DNA of 64,000 bases from CAVQBC01 sp963848415 (GTDB lineage Bacteria; Actinomycetota; Thermoleophilia; Solirubrobacterales; Solirubrobacteraceae), in NCBI GenBank assembly GCA_963848415.1, contig CAWKDN010000001.1, positions 2,356,001-2,420,000 on the forward strand, read 5' to 3'. The position numbers and the translations under genes are program-made. The notes below the pieces were generated by a model. The model was given only the letters and a program-made list of their open reading frames with translations. It had not been told where the DNA came from and made no database searches. How positions within the stretch are numbered: the stretch's first letter is position 1; every line of letters begins with the position of its first letter. Of the stretch, positions 9,076 to 17,903 are shown piece after piece.

Positions 9076-11991
9076 TCAGGTCGTGTTCCAGGTGGAAGCT
9101 GCGCGTTCGACGGCGCGGGCGACTTCCACGCGCGAGGAGACCTGGAGCTTGCGAAAGACGTTTCTCAGGTGGGTCTCGACCGTCTTCTCACTGAGGAACA
9201 GCGCCTTTGCGATCTCCGGGTTCGTCCTGCGGTCGACGACGAGCCGTGCGACCTCCAGCTCACGCTCGGTCAGGGAGGCGACACCGACACCATGGCGCTG
9301 GCCCGGTCGGGTGCGGCGGTGGACACGATGGCCGAGGCGGCGCAGCTCGCGCTCGGCCGCGGCGCGGTATCTGAGTGCCCCGCAGGCGTGCAGCTCCGCG
9401 GCGGCGCGGCGCAGTTCGGCGACCGCGGGTTCAGGCTGGCCGGCTTGCGCAAGCGCGCGGCCCGCCAGCGTCCGCGACAGCCCGGCCTCGATCGGGGCGG
9501 CGACCTCGTCCGCGGCAACCGCCGAGGCGAGCGCATGCTCGGCGGCGGAGTGCGCGTCGCCGGCCTCGAGTGCGACCGCCCCCGTGGCGCGATCGGCCAT
9601 CGAGTCCGCCATGCGGAGTCCCAGCGCGGCTGCCGTGGCCTCGGTGTGGGCCGCCGAGCTCGCGGCTTCGCTCGCGCGCCCGAGCGCGAGCCAGCAGCGC
9701 GTGAGGAGCTCGAGTGACCTGGGCCTCCACACGCCTGGGATCAGGCGCAGGTCGTCGCCGCCCGATGACTCGATGAGGACGTCGACGGCGCGCTCGGCAT
9801 CGCCATTCTCGACGAGCGCGGCGGCGAGCGCCACACCGGCCGCGCACACGAGGCTCTGGTCCAGTCCCTGGGTCAGCTCGAAGTTCTCCTCAGCGGTGGC
9901 CAGTGCGGTGACAAGATCGCCCACTGCGACCGCCGTGAGCGAACGCTGAACGAGGTTCCCGGTGAGCGCCTGGACGTTGCCCGACAGCCGTGCGCTCTCG
10001 ACGGCGTTGTCGAGCAGCTCGCCGGCTTCGACCAGCTGCCCGCGCAGCAACCTGACCTGTCCGAGGATCGAATAGGGGAGCGGGATGTACTCGCTCTGCC
10101 CGGTCTTGCGCGCAACGGACAGAGCTCGTTCCGCGTGGGTCGCCGCCGCCTCATAGCGGTCGAGGTAGAGCTCCGCGCCCGCGAGATTGGCGGGCGCGTC
10201 CAGGCGAAGGGCGAGCGCGTCGTCGTCGAGGTCAGCGACCAGGGCCGCCGCTTCCACCACGTGTGCCTGTGCCTCTTCGGTCGCTCCGCTGGCCGCGTTT
10301 CCGAACGCGAGCACCGCGACCGCCGCCGCGGTCATGGGCTTGTCGCCGAGCGGCTGAGCGGCGCTGAGCGCTCGCCCGGCCCACTCGCGCATCCGCTCGT
10401 AGTCCATGCGGAAGAACCCGTCCATGGCGAGCTCGACCATGAGTGTGGCTGCCTCGAGTGAGCCCGGGTCGGTGAGCTGGTCCACCGCCCCGGCAAGGCG
10501 CGCGTGCGCCTCGTCGTGGCGGCCGAGCAGGTGCTCGACTCCGGCGCAGGCCGTCGTGAGACGTACTCGCAGCGCGACCGCTTCGCTCGGGACGAGCCCG
10601 ATGCTCTCCAGCAGGGCCGCGTGCCCATCGGCGAACTGTCCCGTCGCGGCGAGTGCCCTGGCGCGATCGAGGAGCAACTCGACTCGCAAGTCGGTCGGTG
10701 CCGTGCTCGGCAGGAGCCGCAGCGCTTCGCCGAACCATGTCGCGGCGCTCGCGGGAACACGCAGCGCGACGGCCTCCCCCGCCTCGCGCAGGGTGGCGAC
10801 GGCGGCGGCGTCCCCCTGGCGCGCCGAGCGCTCGACATGATGCGCGCGCTCTGTCGCGGGTGCGCCGCGGGCGGCCAGCGCCTCGGCGCTGCGCTCGTGC
10901 GCGCCCAGTCGCCAACCGCCGGGCGTCGATTGGTAGACCGCCCGTCGAATCAGCGGATGGCGAAAGCGAAAGCGGCGCGGAACGTCGGTCGGTCGAACGA
11001 GGTCGAGCCTCAACAGCTCGTCCAGCGCCTCGAGCGCTGAGGCCTCGGAGCTTGCCGCGGCCGCCGCCGCGAGCTCGGGCTCGAACGGGTCGCCGGCTAC
11101 CGCTCCGCCCTCCAACACCAGGCGCGCCCGGTCCGACAGGAGCGCGAGCTCCTCGGCCAGCGCGACGGCGACCGTCGGTGGCACGTCGAGATCCGCGGGG
11201 AAGAGGTCGGGACCGCCGCTGGCGCGCTCACGGTCGAGCGACCGCGCGAGCTGCTGCAGATAGAACGGGTTGCCGCCGCTCTCATCGAAGAGAACGGTTG
11301 AAGCGGGCGTGTCGATTCCCTCACCCAGGAGTTCTCCGGCCTCGCCGCGCGTCAGGGCGCCGACCTCGACGCGGACGAGTGTGCCCGCGCGCCGCGCTCG
11401 CTCGAGTGCGGCGGTCAAGCGCTGCGGCGCCTGACGGGGACGGACTGCCAGCGCAACGAGCACGGCCGCCGCAGGAGCGCGCCGCAGGAGCGCGCCGAGC
11501 AGCTCGACCGACCCGGAATCAGCCCAGTGGAGGTCGTCGAGCACCAGCACCAGCGGCGTGGTCGAAGTGAGTTGCTCGAGCAGCTCGCGCACCGCGCGGT
11601 GGGTTCGATAGCGCTCGTGCTGGAACACGGCGACGCCCGCTGCCTCGAGCCGAGCCAGCGAGGGGAACACGTGCGCGAGCTCGCCACGGACGTCGTCGTC
11701 GAGGGCCTCGAGACGAGGCGGCGAAAGGCTCTGGACGTATTCGTCGAGCGCGTCGACGAACACCCAGAACGGCAAGTCTCGTTCGAGCTCCGAGGCCGAG
11801 CCGTCGAGAACTAGGTGCCCACGCGCATCGGCCCTGGCAGCAAGCTCCCGGAGCAGGCGGGTCTTGCCGATCCCAGGCTCGCCCACCAGCGCAAGCGCAG
11901 TGGAGCGCCCCCGGTCCAACCCGTCGAGGACGTCGTCGAACACACCGCACGTTTCGGCGCGCCCAACGAGCTCCTCGGCGATCGAGCCCAC
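9076..11991 (-). CDS. LuxR family transcriptional regulator with AAA ATPase domain (LAL type)
   Basis: 971 residues from a GTG start. The N-terminus has a Walker A motif GEPGIGKT (37-44) and a Walker B-like LVLVLDDLHWAD (about 148-160) of a STAND/AAA-type ATPase. The middle is a long array of helical TPR-like repeats. The C-terminus is a LuxR-type HTH (LTERELEVARLVVDRRTNPEIA, SEKTVETHLRNVFRKL). LAL proteins are large ATP-dependent activators, often of accessory metabolism. Targets here are not known; the adjacent divergent small gene and the convergent copper protein are candidates. An upstream GC-rich hairpin lies between it and the divergent gene. Confidence 0.92.
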   Translation of the reverse strand: MGSIAEELVGRAETCGVFDDVLDGLDRGRSTALALVGEPGIGKTRLLRELAARADARGHLVLDGSASELERDLPFWVFVDALDEYVQSLSPPRLEALDDDVRGELAHVFPSLARLEAAGVAVFQHERYRTHRAVRELLEQLTSTTPLVLVLDDLHWADSGSVELLGALLRRAPAAAVLVALAVRPRQAPQRLTAALERARRAGTLVRVEVGALTRGEAGELLGEGIDTPASTVLFDESGGNPFYLQQLARSLDRERASGGPDLFPADLDVPPTVAVALAEELALLSDRARLVLEGGAVAGDPFEPELAAAAAASSEASALEALDELLRLDLVRPTDVPRRFRFRHPLIRRAVYQSTPGGWRLGAHERSAEALAARGAPATERAHHVERSARQGDAAAVATLREAGEAVALRVPASAATWFGEALRLLPSTAPTDLRVELLLDRARALAATGQFADGHAALLESIGLVPSEAVALRVRLTTACAGVEHLLGRHDEAHARLAGAVDQLTDPGSLEAATLMVELAMDGFFRMDYERMREWAGRALSAAQPLGDKPMTAAAVAVLAFGNAASGATEEAQAHVVEAAALVADLDDDALALRLDAPANLAGAELYLDRYEAAATHAERALSVARKTGQSEYIPLPYSILGQVRLLRGQLVEAGELLDNAVESARLSGNVQALTGNLVQRSLTAVAVGDLVTALATAEENFELTQGLDQSLVCAAGVALAAALVENGDAERAVDVLIESSGGDDLRLIPGVWRPRSLELLTRCWLALGRASEAASSAAHTEATAAALGLRMADSMADRATGAVALEAGDAHSAAEHALASAVAADEVAAPIEAGLSRTLAGRALAQAGQPEPAVAELRRAAAELHACGALRYRAAAERELRRLGHRVHRRTRPGQRHGVGVASLTERELEVARLVVDRRTNPEIAKALFLSEKTVETHLRNVFRKLQVSSRVEVARAVERAASTWNTT

Positions 11992-12037
11992 GTTCGCTCC
12001 GGGCCAGCATAGGTCAGTTACGCCGACCAGGAAATCA

Positions 12038-12060
12038 GGGGGTCCCCCCGATGTCGGGGG
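12038..12060. promoter_or_regulatory. overlapping GC-rich inverted repeats
   Basis: GGGGG (12038-12042), a C-run (12044-12049) and TCGGGGG (12054-12060) allow two alternative hairpins: G-run with C-run, or CCCCCGA-TG-TCGGGGG (12045-12060, perfect 7-base arms). It lies in the 95-base divergent region between the LAL regulator and the small gene at 12087, ending 26 bases before that ATG. It could be an operator or an RNA switch in the leader; function is not shown. Confidence 0.4.
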
Positions 12061-12086
12061 AGCCGCAAGGCGTCAGGCTCACCGCC

Positions 12087-12329
12087 ATGTCTCGCTTCGT
12101 GCTCCACCACCGACACGAGGCCGACGAATGCGGAGCGGTGTTCGCCTCTTTCAAGGGGCACAACAGCCCGCTTCGCCACGAGACGACGCTCGCCTCGTGC
12201 CGGTCGGGCGGGCACGCAATCTGGTGGACCGTCGACGCCGCGTCCGAGGCCGATGCCCTCGCGCTGCTGCCCTCCTACGTCGCCGAGCGAACCACCGCGG
12301 CAATTGTGCGCGTAGTCGACATCCCATGA
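12087..12329 (+). CDS. small conserved hypothetical protein, His-rich N-terminus
   Basis: 80 residues (MSRFVLHHRHEADEC...). The ATG at 12087 is preferred over an earlier in-frame ATG at 12051, which falls inside the inverted repeat. It has HHRHE at residues 7-11, an SCRSGGH stretch and a conserved-looking ALALLPSYVAERT near the end. I recognise the style of a short actinobacterial family without assigned function; metal binding by the His/Glu/Cys cluster is only a guess. No signal peptide. It is followed by the membrane protein gene, with an ATG overlapping its stop, so the two are probably one operon. Confidence 0.6.
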   Translation: MSRFVLHHRHEADECGAVFASFKGHNSPLRHETTLASCRSGGHAIWWTVDAASEADALALLPSYVAERTTAAIVRVVDIP

Positions 12330-12349
12330 ACCCTTCGAAGGGAGCAACG

Positions 12350-13012
12350 ATGTCCCAGCGTCGGGCGTTCACCCCCACTGAGATCGCGTTCCTGGTCGGG
12401 ATACCGCTCGCCTGGGCGGTGCTGCTCCTCTTCCACCCCACCGGCGGCGGTGAGGCCGTCACCTACGCGGACGTGCAGGACCAGGTCACGGCCTGGCTGG
12501 TCGTCCACATCGGGATGATGCTGTTCATCCCGTTGATGGCGGTGGTGGTCTTCGTGCTGCTACGCGGCATCGAGGGCACGGCTGCGCGTATCAGTCGGAT
12601 CGCACTGGTGCCCTTCGCCGTGTTCTACGGCGCCTATGAGGTGCTGCTGGGCATCGGCGCCGGCATCCTCGTCCAGGACGTGAACCGCCTCGCGGGAAGC
12701 GAGAACGCTGCGGGGGCCGCCCTGGTCAACGAGTTCACCGACAACGTCCTCATCCGCGGCTTCAGCGTCCTCTCCAGCATCGGCTCGCTCGCGTTCATCA
12801 CCGCGATGATCGCGGCCGGCGTTGCCCTACGCCGCGAGACCGCCGCACCACTGGCCGTCCCGATCCTGCTCGGGCTCTCGGGATTTCTCATCACCGCCCA
12901 CCCGCCGCCCTTCGGGCCCACCGGGCTGGTCCTCTTCGTCGCGGCCGTTCTGCTCTTCGTGCGAAGTCACGCCCCGGCGCGAGCACCCGCTCCGCGGACA
13001 CAGCCCTGCTGA
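12350..13012 (+). CDS. integral membrane protein of unknown function
   Basis: 220 residues. The ATG at 12350 has a good ribosome binding site (AAGGGAG, about 6 bases upstream); another in-frame ATG at 12326 overlaps the previous stop but lacks one. Six hydrophobic segments are visible (about 12-29, 47-70, 84-106, 134-160, 165-182, 186-202), with a short polar segment with Asn and Arg around 110-125. I do not recognise a named family. It is likely co-transcribed with the small gene before it and ends 4 bases before a hairpin. Confidence 0.7.
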   Translation: MSQRRAFTPTEIAFLVGIPLAWAVLLLFHPTGGGEAVTYADVQDQVTAWLVVHIGMMLFIPLMAVVVFVLLRGIEGTAARISRIALVPFAVFYGAYEVLLGIGAGILVQDVNRLAGSENAAGAALVNEFTDNVLIRGFSVLSSIGSLAFITAMIAAGVALRRETAAPLAVPILLGLSGFLITAHPPPFGPTGLVLFVAAVLLFVRSHAPARAPAPRTQPC

Positions 13013-13325
13013 GCTCAAATGCAGCGTGCATTTCCCGACGCCCGCTTCGCCTCGCACCGCCAGCGACCTGCTCGCCCCAACGGATCGCCGAGACGAGCCA
13101 ACCCAGCCGCGCGCACCTACGATCCCGCCCGCGCAAGGTCGCTCGCTGCCCGGATTCGCTGCGGACATTCACGGCGGGTTACGCGAGCACCCTGGTCGGT
13201 CGGTCCCTGGGGCGAGTCACCGGATCGACGGCCTGCGCCGGCAGTGTGAAGCAAGCGGGCTGTCTCCGGACGACGGGCTCGCCGGCTGCGCGGAGCGCGC
13301 GGCGCCACGTAAGCTTGCGCGCACC
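13013..13325. other. intergenic stretch, hairpin but no gene seen
   Basis: No reading frame here has a convincing start or composition; open frames are shadows. It holds a hairpin at its left edge and a GC-rich stretch leading to the DUF2630 gene. The promoter for that gene should be here, but no strong -10/-35 pair stands out. Confidence 0.6.
13017..13033 (+). terminator. hairpin after membrane protein gene
   Basis: Perfect 7-base arms AAATGCA / TGCATTT with a GCG loop, starting 4 bases after the TGA. There is no U-tract, so it may mark an mRNA 3' end or be a protein-binding palindrome rather than a classical terminator. Confidence 0.4.
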
Positions 13326-13538
13326 ATGAGCGGCGACCAGCCGGTCCAGGACCACATCGAGACGCTCGTCGCGGAGGAGCATCGGCTGCTGGAGGCGCAC
13401 GGCAACGCCGGTCTGAGCGACGAGGAGCACCTGCGCCTGGAGCAGATCCGCGTCGAGCTCGATCAGCTGTGGGCGCTGCTGCGCCAGCGCCGCGCCCGTC
13501 GCGACGCCGGCCTCGACCAGGACGGCTCCGAGCTCTGA
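13326..13538 (+). CDS. DUF2630 family protein
   Basis: 70 residues, strongly charged and helical: HIETLVAEEHRLLE, then DEEHLRLEQIRVELDQLWALLRQRRARR. This matches the short DUF2630 family of actinobacteria, which has no known function. The pattern suggests a two-helix coiled coil. The ATG at 13326 gives the family's usual length. No signal or membrane segment. It stands alone between the hairpin region and the nuclease gene 60 bases downstream. Confidence 0.8.
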   Translation: MSGDQPVQDHIETLVAEEHRLLEAHGNAGLSDEEHLRLEQIRVELDQLWALLRQRRARRDAGLDQDGSEL

Positions 13539-13598
13539 GCGTCCGGTGCTGCCGGGATCATCCGGCCGCATCGGGGACACGCACGAGACGGCTGACGG

Positions 13599-14252
13599 AT
13601 GACGGTGCTCGTCACCGCCCTGGCGGTGCTCGCGGTGCTGGCCGCCCTGCGCCGGCTCGTGCGCACGGCGGTCTCGTTGTGCCTGATCGCCGTGCTGGCC
13701 GGCCTGAGCCCGCAGGTCTTCCCCGGCTTCGGCGGATCGCTGCGCGACGTCGCACTCGAGGCGCGTGACGCTGTCGAGTCGGTCGTCGGCGGCGACGGCA
13801 CGGCGAGCGCCTCGCGCGCGGACGCGATCGACGGCGACACCTTCGAGCTGCGCGCCGGCGGCGAGCCGATGAAGGTCCGCGTCGCGCTGGTCGACGCGGG
13901 CGAGTCGAGCGGGTCGCGCTACGGCGAGCCGACGTGCGGCGGCTTGCGCGCCACGCGCTTCGCCCAGGGGTGGGCGGAGCGGCGCGCCGCGGTGCGGCTG
14001 CGCGGGGTTTCGGGGCTGCCGCGCGAGGATCGCTACGGCCGCCGGCTGGCGCGCCTGGTCGACCGCCGCGGACGCGACTACGGGCTGGCGGCGGTGCGCA
14101 GCGGCTGGGCGCGGATCGCGGTCTACGAGCAGCCCAAGGGCTCCGGCGCCACCTACCTCGCCCGCCTGCGGGCGGCCGAGGGGCGCGCACGGCAGGCGCG
14201 CCGCGGGGCGTGGGGCGTCTGCGACTGGCTACGCGACGACGGGGTGAGATGA
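13599..14252 (+). CDS. membrane-anchored SNase-like (thermonuclease) domain protein
   Basis: 217 residues. The N-terminus has one or two hydrophobic helices (about 2-45) that would anchor the enzyme outside the membrane. The rest is a staphylococcal nuclease-like OB-fold with the expected active-site elements: DAIDGDTFEL, KVRVALVDAGE (Arg and Glu) and RYGRRLARL (second Arg). A C-rich insertion (PTCGGLRATRFA) is typical of bacterial SNase homologues. The family cleaves DNA/RNA with Ca2+ in the medium or cell wall. The stop overlaps the next gene's ATG (ATGA). Confidence 0.85.
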   Translation: MTVLVTALAVLAVLAALRRLVRTAVSLCLIAVLAGLSPQVFPGFGGSLRDVALEARDAVESVVGGDGTASASRADAIDGDTFELRAGGEPMKVRVALVDAGESSGSRYGEPTCGGLRATRFAQGWAERRAAVRLRGVSGLPREDRYGRRLARLVDRRGRDYGLAAVRSGWARIAVYEQPKGSGATYLARLRAAEGRARQARRGAWGVCDWLRDDGVR

Positions 14253-15106
14253 GCACCGCTCGCTCGCTCAAGCTCGGCGCCTTCGTCGTGCCCGACGCGA
14301 CCGACCCGGCCGCGACGCTCGCTCAGATCCAGGCCGCCGACGTCGCCGGCCTGGACGTCGTCGCCGTCCAGGACCACCCCTACCAGCGCCGCTTCTTCGA
14401 CACCTGGACGCTGCTCGCCTACGCCGCGGCGCAGACGCGGCGGGTCACGCTCGCCCCGGACGTGGCGAGCCTCCCGCTGCGCCCGCCGGCCATGCTCGCC
14501 AAGGCCGCCGCCTCGCTCGACGTGCTCAGCGGCGGGCGCGTGGAGATCGGCCTCGGCGCGGGCGCCTTCTGGGAGGCGATCGCGGCGATGGGCGGCCCGA
14601 AGCGCACGCCGAGGGAATCGGTCGACGCCGTGGTAGAGGCGATCGGCATCCTGCGCGGCTTCTGGGACGGCGAGCGGTCCGTGACCCGCCGCGGCGAGCA
14701 CTACGACGTCCACGGCGCGCGCCCCGGCCCGCCGCCCGCCCATCGCATCGCGGTCTGGCTGGGCGCCTACGGCCCGCGGATGCTGCGCATCACGGGTCGC
14801 CTGGCCGACGGCTGGCTGCCGAGCCTCGGCGAGCACTACCTGCCCGAGCAGGACGTCCCGGCGCGCCAGGCGGCGGTGGACGAGGCCGCGCGCGCCGCCG
14901 GCCGGGAGCCGGAGGACGTCGAGCGGCTCGTCAACGTCACCGAGCTGCGCGGCACGACCGCCGAGCAGGCCGACCGGCTGAGCCGGATCGCCGACGAGCT
15001 GGGCTTCACCAGCCTGCTGGTCGCCGTCGAGGGCGAGGACCCGGTCGGCTTCGTGCGGCGCCTCGGGGAAGAGGTCGCCCCGGTGGTCCGGGACCGCGTG
15101 GGCTGA
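14249..15106 (+). CDS. LLM class (F420-dependent type) oxidoreductase
   Basis: 285 residues with the luciferase-like monooxygenase TIM-barrel signatures: DVVAVQDHPYQRRFFDTWTLLA, an RVTLAPDVASLPLRPPAMLAKAAASLD strand-helix, and SGGRVEIGLGAGAFWEAIAAMGG, the usual cofactor-phosphate region. A DGWLPSLG motif sits near the C-terminus. In actinobacteria such proteins commonly use coenzyme F420, though FMN is possible. The ATG overlaps the nuclease stop by ATGA, so the two form an operon. Substrate unknown. Confidence 0.88.
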   Translation: MSTARSLKLGAFVVPDATDPAATLAQIQAADVAGLDVVAVQDHPYQRRFFDTWTLLAYAAAQTRRVTLAPDVASLPLRPPAMLAKAAASLDVLSGGRVEIGLGAGAFWEAIAAMGGPKRTPRESVDAVVEAIGILRGFWDGERSVTRRGEHYDVHGARPGPPPAHRIAVWLGAYGPRMLRITGRLADGWLPSLGEHYLPEQDVPARQAAVDEAARAAGREPEDVERLVNVTELRGTTAEQADRLSRIADELGFTSLLVAVEGEDPVGFVRRLGEEVAPVVRDRVG

Positions 15107-15756
15107 CCCGGTCCGGTCAGCCGGCTGGGCGCGGGCAGGCGGAAGGTCTCCAGCAGCGCGCCGAGCCGGTCCGCGTCGCCCTCGACCCGCAACCCGCCCT
15201 CGCCGCCGGCGCCGGTCGCAACGCCCAGGAAGTCCTGCAGCTCGCCGGACACGCGCACGTCGGGCGGGTAGGGCGCCGCGCCGTCGCGCAGCTGGGAGTC
15301 GCCGCCGTCGACGCGCAGCCAGAAGTGCTCATCCTCGATCGCGAAGGCGTAGAGCCCGTCCGGCGCCGGCCGGCCGGCGCGGTCCATACGCGCCTGCATC
15401 GACATCGCGGCCCACACCGCGCGCGTCCGCGCCTCCGGGTCGTGCGGATCGACGAGCTCGTAGCCCCACAGCGCAAGGTCTTCGAGCACGGTCGTCAGCG
15501 CCTCGCCGCGCGCGGTCAGCGCGTACGCGGGCTCGCCCTGCTCGGGCCGCTCGACCACGCCCGCCGCCTGCAGGCTCTTCAGGCGGGTCGACAGCAGGTT
15601 CGGGCTGACGCCGTCGAGCCCGGCGAGCAGGTCGCGAAAGCGCTTCGGGCCGCGCGCCAGCTCGCGGACGACCAGCAGCGTCCAGCGCTCCCCCAGCAGG
15701 TCGAGCGAGCGCGCGAGCCCGCAGTTCTGTGCGTAACTGCGCGCGCTGGGAGCCAT
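14836..15756 (-). CDS. HxlR-type winged-helix regulator (C-terminus probably frame-damaged)
   Basis: The first about 210 residues are an HxlR DNA-binding domain (CGLARSLDLLGERWTLLVVRELARGPKRFRDLL, then SPNLLSTRLKSLQAAGVVER) plus a C-terminal domain like those of HxlR/SCP2-type proteins. The open frame then runs about 95 more residues of unlikely sequence antisense to the oxidoreductase gene. Deleting one base in the GGG at 15127-15129 gives LPAPAG and a stop at 15117, the expected family length (about 212). I take 15117-15756 as the true gene. Its ATG overlaps the MFS stop by one base; it probably represses its own operon through the palindrome upstream of the transporter. Confidence 0.82.
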   Translation of the reverse strand: MAPSARSYAQNCGLARSLDLLGERWTLLVVRELARGPKRFRDLLAGLDGVSPNLLSTRLKSLQAAGVVERPEQGEPAYALTARGEALTTVLEDLALWGYELVDPHDPEARTRAVWAAMSMQARMDRAGRPAPDGLYAFAIEDEHFWLRVDGGDSQLRDGAAPYPPDVRVSGELQDFLGVATGAGGEGGLRVEGDADRLGALLETFRLPAPSRLTGPGQPTRSRTTGATSSPRRRTKPTGSSPSTATSRLVKPSSSAIRLSRSACSAVVPRSSVTLTSRSTSSGSRPAARAASSTAAWRAGTSCSGR

Positions 15757-17306
15757 CAGGCGCGCCCTCGCGCGGGGGCGAGCTCGTGGGCGCCCGAGGT
15801 GGCGGCGGGCTGCGCGGGCAGCATCACCAGGCACAGTAGGGCCCCCACCACACAGACGCCGGCGGCCACCAGGCAGCCGGCCTGCAGGCCGTCGAAGAAG
15901 CCGCCGGAGGCCGCCTGCGCCAGGCGCTCGGCGGAGCCGGCGGCGCCGCCCTCGGCCAGCTGCCGGGCGGCGCCGAGCGCCCCGCCGATCGAGTCGCGCG
16001 CCTCGGCCACCGCCGGCCCCGGCAGCCCGCGGACCGGCGCGCCCGACAGGGCGGCGCCGTAGAGCGAGGCGAACACGCTGCCGATCACGGCCACCCCCAG
16101 GGTGCCGCCGAGCTCGCGCGTCGTGTCGTTGACCGCCGAACCGACGCCGGCCTTGGCCTGGCTGACCGCGCCCATGATCGACTCGGTGGCCGGGGCGCTC
16201 GTCAACCCCATGCCGGTGCCGAGCACCACCATCTGCCCGGCGATCTCCGTGTAGCTCGTCCCGGCGCTCGCCGACGACACCCAGGCGTAGGCGACGGCCA
16301 GCGCGGCGAGCCCCGCGCTGACGACGAGCTTGCTGCCGTAGCGGACGGCCAGCTGGGTGCCCAGCACGGAGGAGACGGCGACAGCGGTCGCGACGGGCAG
16401 GGTCCGCAGGCCCGTCTCGACGGGGCCGTAGCCGCGCAGGAACTGGAAGTACTGGGTGATCAGGAAGATGAACCCCGCCAGCGCGAAGAAGCCGACGGTG
16501 ACCGCCAGCGAGGCGCCCGAGAAGCGCCCGTCGCGGAACAGCCGCACGTCGAGCATCGGCGACGCCGACCTGCGCTCCCAGGCGACGAAGGCCGCGAGCG
16601 CCGCCAGGCCCGCGGCGAGCAGCCCGACCGTCTGCCCCGAGGCCCAGCCGGCCGCGGGCGCCTCGATGATCGCGAACACGACGACCGCGACCGTGAAGGT
16701 CGAGAGCACCAGCCCCGGCCAGTCCAGGCGCGGCGCCGCGGGATCGCGCGAGGTCGGCACGACCCACAGGACAAGGGCGATGGCCCCGAGCGCGACCGGT
16801 ACCTTGACCAGGAACGTCGCCGGCCACGAGAACGCTTCCAGCAGCGCGCCGCCGGCGATCGGCCCGAGCGCGATGGCGACGCCGGTGCTCGCGCCCCACA
16901 GCCCGATCGCCCGTGCCCGCGCCGTGCGCTCGGTGAAGACGTTGGTGATGATCGACAGCGTGGCCGGGAAGATGATCGCGGCGCCGACGCCCATCAGCGC
17001 CCGCGTCGCGATCAGCGCGCCGGAGGACGAGGTCAGCGCCGCGAGGCCGTTGCCGGCGCCGTAGACCACGAGGCCCACCAGCAGCGCCTCGCGCCGGCCG
17101 AAGCGGTCGCCGAGGCTGCCCGCCGCGAGCACCAGGGCGGCGAAGGTCAGCGTGTAGGCATCGACGATCCACTGCAGGTCGCTCGTGCTCGCGCCGAGCT
17201 CCTCCACCAGCGAGGGGAGGGTGACGTTGACCAGGGTGACGTCGACGTTGACGGCGAAGGCGCACAGGCACAACGCGGTGAGGATCAGCGAGCGGTGGGA
17301 ATCCAT
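15756..17306 (-). CDS. MFS transporter, DHA2 (EmrB/QacA) family
   Basis: 516 residues with about 14 membrane helices, the DHA2 drug:H+ antiporter layout. Motifs: DVTLVNVTLPSL in helix 1, the motif A-like GSLGDRFGRREALL after helix 2, and ALGPIAGGALLEAFSWPATF in the motif C region. The family exports drugs or hydrophobic toxicants from the cytoplasm. It is transcribed with the HxlR gene (1-base overlap), a common efflux-plus-repressor pairing. The start region is preceded by a perfect palindrome and an additional half-site, so induction by an HxlR ligand is likely. Confidence 0.9.
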   Translation of the reverse strand: MDSHRSLILTALCLCAFAVNVDVTLVNVTLPSLVEELGASTSDLQWIVDAYTLTFAALVLAAGSLGDRFGRREALLVGLVVYGAGNGLAALTSSSGALIATRALMGVGAAIIFPATLSIITNVFTERTARARAIGLWGASTGVAIALGPIAGGALLEAFSWPATFLVKVPVALGAIALVLWVVPTSRDPAAPRLDWPGLVLSTFTVAVVVFAIIEAPAAGWASGQTVGLLAAGLAALAAFVAWERRSASPMLDVRLFRDGRFSGASLAVTVGFFALAGFIFLITQYFQFLRGYGPVETGLRTLPVATAVAVSSVLGTQLAVRYGSKLVVSAGLAALAVAYAWVSSASAGTSYTEIAGQMVVLGTGMGLTSAPATESIMGAVSQAKAGVGSAVNDTTRELGGTLGVAVIGSVFASLYGAALSGAPVRGLPGPAVAEARDSIGGALGAARQLAEGGAAGSAERLAQAASGGFFDGLQAGCLVAAGVCVVGALLCLVMLPAQPAATSGAHELAPARGRA

Positions 17307-17316
17307 GATTCAAGAA

Positions 17317-17346
17317 ACTACAGCATTCACTACAAGTTCATGTAGT
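17317..17346. promoter_or_regulatory. candidate HxlR operator
   Basis: ACTACA-N6-TGTAGT (17329-17346) is a perfect inverted repeat; a further ACTACA half-site lies 12 bases away at 17317-17322. It begins 11 bases upstream of the MFS start codon, over the expected promoter or leader. HxlR/MarR-type regulators bind such short dyads; assignment to the HxlR gene of the same operon is inference. Confidence 0.65.
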
Positions 17347-17510
17347 AATGGCGCGCCGGAGATGACGCCGCGACCGTGACCAGCAGGAGAACAGCTGGAC
17401 GAGCTCGACATGCTCCATCGGCGAGCACACGCGACCCAGCGCGTGACATCCGCTCCTCGGGCGTGTCCCTACGGGTGAGTGCCCATCTGAAACCTCCCGG
17501 AGGCCGTTCC

Positions 17511-17861
17511 ATGCGCATCGCCCGCACCGTCACCAGCGTCGCCGTCGTCGCCGGCCTGCTCGCGTCCGCCGCCCCGCAGGCGGCCGGCGCCCAGGCCACC
17601 CGCGAGTACGAGGGCACGGTCGTTTCCGTCAACCGCGACGCCCGCAGCTTCCGCCTGCGCGACAGCGAACGCGGGACGATCCGCATCCGCGTCGTGGCCT
17701 CGACCCGCTTCGAGCGCATCAACGGCCTGCGCGGCCTGCGGGCCGGCCAGCGCAACGTCGAGGCGGTCGTGCGGCGCTCCAACGGCCGCTGGGTCGCGAT
17801 CGAGGTCGAGCGCTCGGGCGGCGGCGGCGAGCACGGCGGCGACGACGACGACGACCGCTGA
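17511..17861 (+). CDS. secreted DUF5666-like OB-fold protein
   Basis: 116 residues. A good ribosome binding site (GGAGG at about 17499-17503) precedes the ATG at 17511. Signal peptide about 1-27 (cleavage near AGAQA). The mature part YEGTVVSVNRDARSFRLRD...TIRIRVVASTRFERINGLRGLRAGQRNVEAVV has the pattern of the DUF5666 domain, a small beta-barrel of exported proteins. The tail GGGGEHGGDDDDDR is Gly/His/Asp-rich and might bind divalent cations (a guess). It is monocistronic, divergent from the MFS operon. Confidence 0.7.
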   Translation: MRIARTVTSVAVVAGLLASAAPQAAGAQATREYEGTVVSVNRDARSFRLRDSERGTIRIRVVASTRFERINGLRGLRAGQRNVEAVVRRSNGRWVAIEVERSGGGGEHGGDDDDDR

Positions 17862-17903
17862 GGCTTTTCCGCCCTGGCATGCTTGGGCGATGGAGCCGGG
17901 GCG

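Noticed and set aside
14836..15116. C-terminal extension of the HxlR frame antisense to the LLM oxidoreductase
   Set aside because: Its Ser/Arg-rich sequence is typical of a shadow frame; one base removed in a GGG run gives a stop at the family's normal length.
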